Source: Chloroflexota bacterium (GTDB lineage: Bacteria; Chloroflexota; Anaerolineae; Aggregatilineales; Phototrophicaceae). From it: a DNA stretch of 8,558 bases. Location of the stretch: positions 1 to 8,558 of the forward strand of contig QGUR01000190.1 of the NCBI GenBank assembly GCA_003242205.1, in the 5' to 3' direction. The notes beneath the pieces were generated by a model that searched no databases, was not told where the DNA came from, and saw only the letters and a list, made by a program, of their open reading frames with translations. The stretch's first letter is position 1, and every line of letters begins with the position of its first letter. Position numbers and translations under genes: made by a program. Shown here piece after piece: positions 6,993-8,558 of this stretch.

Positions 6993-7241
6993 CTAGAAGA
7001 TGGCCGGCAGAACGCGCATCAGCACCGAGATCAACAGAAAGACAATCAGCGGGCTGAAGTCGACCATGCCCGTTTGCGGCAACAGTTCACGCACTGGCTT
7101 CAGCACTGGCTCGGTGATGTCGTAAATCAGTTGCACGATCTGATTGCTGCGGTCGATGTTCGGGAACCAGCTCAGCAGCACGCGGGCCAGCAGCACAAGC
7201 TGAAAAAGCTGGAGAATAAGAAAAATCAGGTTGCCAAGCAT
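6993..7241 (-). CDS. yggT: YggT/YlmG family membrane protein (single-unit form)
   Basis: The 82-residue product has two hydrophobic helices (about 2-24 and 62-80). Between them is the family signature: LARVLLSWFP, then a loop with IVQLIYDITEPVLKPVRELLP and VDFSPLIVFLLI. This is the one-unit form found in Gram-positive bacteria, cyanobacteria (YlmG/Ycf19) and plastids; the E. coli protein is about twice as long with two units. Members have been linked to membrane and division-site organisation, osmotic response and, in plastids, cytochrome b6 assembly; the biochemical role is unsettled. GAGGAG lies 11 bases before ATG. The gene starts 21 bases after the yggS stop, so the two are very likely co-transcribed. 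Confidence 0.9.
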   Translation of the reverse strand: MLGNLIFLILQLFQLVLLARVLLSWFPNIDRSNQIVQLIYDITEPVLKPVRELLPQTGMVDFSPLIVFLLISVLMRVLPAIF

Positions 7242-7262
7242 CGTCGTCGTCGCTCCTCGTAG

Positions 7263-7988
7263 TTAGGTCTCTCGCTCACCAAAAATCGCCCGGCCAACGC
7301 GGATCAGCGTTGCGCCTTCTTCAATGGCGACAGGAAAATCATCCGTCATTCCCATGCTCAGGTCGGGCAGCGCCGCACCAGACATTTCGGACAGCGCAGC
7401 CCGCAGGCCCGCCAGACTGGCGAATACCGGGCGTGCCTCTTCCGGATCGGCAACAATTGGGGCCATCGTCATCAGCCCGCGTACGTTGAGGCATGGTAGA
7501 GCCAGCACCTCACTCACCTGCTTCCACAATGCCTCGCGCACCTGCACATCCGTTTCCCAGCCCGCAGCGGCAAATCCGTGCTTGCTCGCCTCGCCAGACA
7601 CATTCATCTCCAGGAAGATGTCCAGCGTTGTGCCGCGTTCTTCGGCCAGCTGCGAAAATTTCGACGCCAACTTCACGCTATCGACCGAGTGTACGGTGGC
7701 GAACAGATCAATAACGCGCTTCGCCTTGCGGCTCTGCACGTGTCCGATCATATGCCACACCGGCGATGATCCGGCGCTGGCCGCCACCGCGGGAATTTTC
7801 GCCTCAGCTTCTTCTACGCGATTTTCGCCAAAATGTTGCAGGCCCGCGTCGATTGCCCGAAGAATCAGCTCCGGTGGGTGCGTTTTGCTGACAGCGATTA
7901 ACGTCACCGTCGACGAGGAGCGTCCGGCCCGAGCACACGCCGCCTCAATTTGTTCGCGAACACGCTCAATCCGTTCAACAAGCGTCAT
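7263..7988 (-). CDS. yggS: YggS/YlmE family pyridoxal phosphate homeostasis protein (PLPBP)
   Basis: The 241-residue product is a full-length alanine-racemase-N-like TIM barrel. K35 in LIAVSKTHPP is the PLP-binding lysine. Further signatures are FGENRVEEAEAK, WHMIGHVQSRKAKRV, HSVDSVKLA, FLEMNVSGEASKHGF, VRGLMTMAP, and the phosphate-binding end LSMGMTDDFPVAIEEG with IRVGRAIFG. The family binds PLP without known enzymatic turnover and buffers cytoplasmic PLP and amino acid balance. The usual IG.LQ.NK motif appears here as IGHVQSRK. The ATG overlaps the pgeF stop by 4 bases (ATGA), indicating translational coupling, and no strong ribosome binding site is seen. Its position between ylmD- and ylmG-type genes matches the ylm cluster near division genes. 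Confidence 0.95.
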   Translation of the reverse strand: MTLVERIERVREQIEAACARAGRSSSTVTLIAVSKTHPPELILRAIDAGLQHFGENRVEEAEAKIPAVAASAGSSPVWHMIGHVQSRKAKRVIDLFATVHSVDSVKLASKFSQLAEERGTTLDIFLEMNVSGEASKHGFAAAGWETDVQVREALWKQVSEVLALPCLNVRGLMTMAPIVADPEEARPVFASLAGLRAALSEMSGAALPDLSMGMTDDFPVAIEEGATLIRVGRAIFGERET

Positions 7989-8518
7989 AGGGATAACACC
8001 GCACCAAAGCGTCCGGTACGGCCTTTTTCGGCCCGATGGGAAAAGAACTCATCCGTGCGCGTAGCGGTACACAAACCGGCCACCTCGATATCTTCAACCC
8101 CCGCCCGTTCAAGGTCGCGCCGGTTCGCTTCCCATAGGTTCAGATAGGCGGTGCCATCACGGGGGTCACGGCGAATCAGGCCGTCCGTCGTGCCGAAGTA
8201 GCGCATCACCGCATCGACAACTTCTTCGCCCACCTGATAGCGGTCGGGGCCAATGCTAGGGCCAATCGCCGCCTGAATATCAGCAGGGCGACAGCCAAAA
8301 GCACGCTGCATGACGCCCACCACACGGGCGGCTATGCCATTGACCGTGCCGCGCCAGCCGGCATGTGCCATCCCGATCACGCCCTTGACCGGATCGTAAA
8401 ACAGGACCGGCGTGCAGTCTGCGAAACGCATGGTCAACGGCGTGTCGGGCTGATCGGTAACCATGGCATCAGCTTGAGCCACCCAGCCCCCCCCACGCCC
8501 GGGGCCGGCCCCAAACAC
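7985..8518 (-). CDS. pgeF: PgeF/YfiH (YlmD) laccase-domain protein, 5' end missing or corrupted
   Basis: From about base 8485 downward the frame reads as a good laccase-domain protein: WVAQADAMVTDQP, LTMRFADCTPVLFYDP (metal-ligand cysteine near 8416-8414), GVIGMAHAGWRGTVNG (histidine near 8365-8363), AIGPSIGPDRYQVGEEV, LNLWEANRRDL, and the C-terminal VAGLCTATRTDEFFSHRAE and GRTGRFGAV. E. coli PgeF edits peptidoglycan precursors carrying L-Ser in place of L-Ala; related proteins also show purine nucleoside activities. Family members have about 240-270 residues, so roughly the first third, including the first metal-binding His (the QVHG motif), is absent. The ATG at 8518 is probably not the true start: a TAG directly precedes it, and the sequence there is C-rich and unreliable. 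The stop overlaps the yggS start (ATGA). Confidence 0.88.
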   Translation of the reverse strand: MFGAGPGRGGGWVAQADAMVTDQPDTPLTMRFADCTPVLFYDPVKGVIGMAHAGWRGTVNGIAARVVGVMQRAFGCRPADIQAAIGPSIGPDRYQVGEEVVDAVMRYFGTTDGLIRRDPRDGTAYLNLWEANRRDLERAGVEDIEVAGLCTATRTDEFFSHRAEKGRTGRFGAVLSL

Positions 8519-8558
8519 CTAACCCACCCCCGGCCCCCCCCAACCGTACAAGCCCCCG
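8487..8558. other. Cytosine-rich, probably corrupted contig end
   Basis: From 8481 to the end about 48 of 78 bases are C and only two are T, with runs such as CCCCCCCC and CCCCCCC. This is unlike the rest of the window. It interrupts a pgeF reading frame that is perfectly normal just inside it: the expected upstream part of the protein cannot be read, and a stop occurs at 8521-8519. Homopolymer inflation or low-quality read ends at a contig boundary explain this better than biology. Confidence 0.65.

Noticed and set aside
7242..7262. CGA triplet run before yggT as a meaningful repeat
   Set aside because: Only about four units, lying in the spacer between the ribosome binding site and the start; most likely chance.

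Overview
The window reads as ordinary bacterial chromosome of moderately high GC. The mix of genes suggests Chloroflexota, perhaps Anaerolineae-like: large GT-C/YfhO-type membrane proteins, a NACHT ATPase with HEAT repeats, a lipoprotein with a Thr/Pro-rich linker, and a ylmD-ylmE-ylmG-type cluster. This placement is an inference from gene content and style; there is no rRNA or other taxonomic marker. The assembly appears degraded in the last ~70 bases.

Layout. (1) Bases 1-2197, minus strand: two tandem multi-pass membrane proteins. The upstream one (572-2197) is GT-C-like. The downstream one (429 to beyond base 1) is the N-terminus of a YfhO-like protein and runs off the left edge. Between them, an in-frame TAG is followed by 49 open codons that encode a hydrophobic segment with a basic tail. 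This frame closes in an 8-base overlap with the next start codon. (2) Bases 2198-2374: a short divergent intergenic region. (3) Bases 2375-5755, plus strand: a coiled-coil/C4 zinc-ribbon protein, followed after 33 bases by an 877-residue NACHT (STAND-type) ATPase with C-terminal HEAT repeats. The pair is probably co-transcribed. (4) Bases 5759-8558, minus strand, converging on the ATPase gene with only 3 bases between stop codons: pgeF/ylmD (5' end lost) > yggS/ylmE > yggT/ylmG > yggU (DUF167) > a lipoprotein with a duplicated domain.

How they work together. The minus-strand cluster on the right combines the Gram-positive/cyanobacterial ylmD-ylmE-ylmG neighbourhood, which usually sits by cell-division genes and includes sepF, with the proteobacterial yggS-yggT-yggU order. 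sepF is absent from the expected place. These genes concern peptidoglycan quality control, PLP homeostasis and an envelope-associated small membrane protein. The left pair probably acts in cell-surface glycan or polymer assembly. The zinc-ribbon/NACHT-HEAT pair has no assigned pathway. It is the least understood unit here, but nothing in the sequence shows it to be a defence system. I found no tRNA, rRNA, CRISPR array, insertion sequence or integrase.
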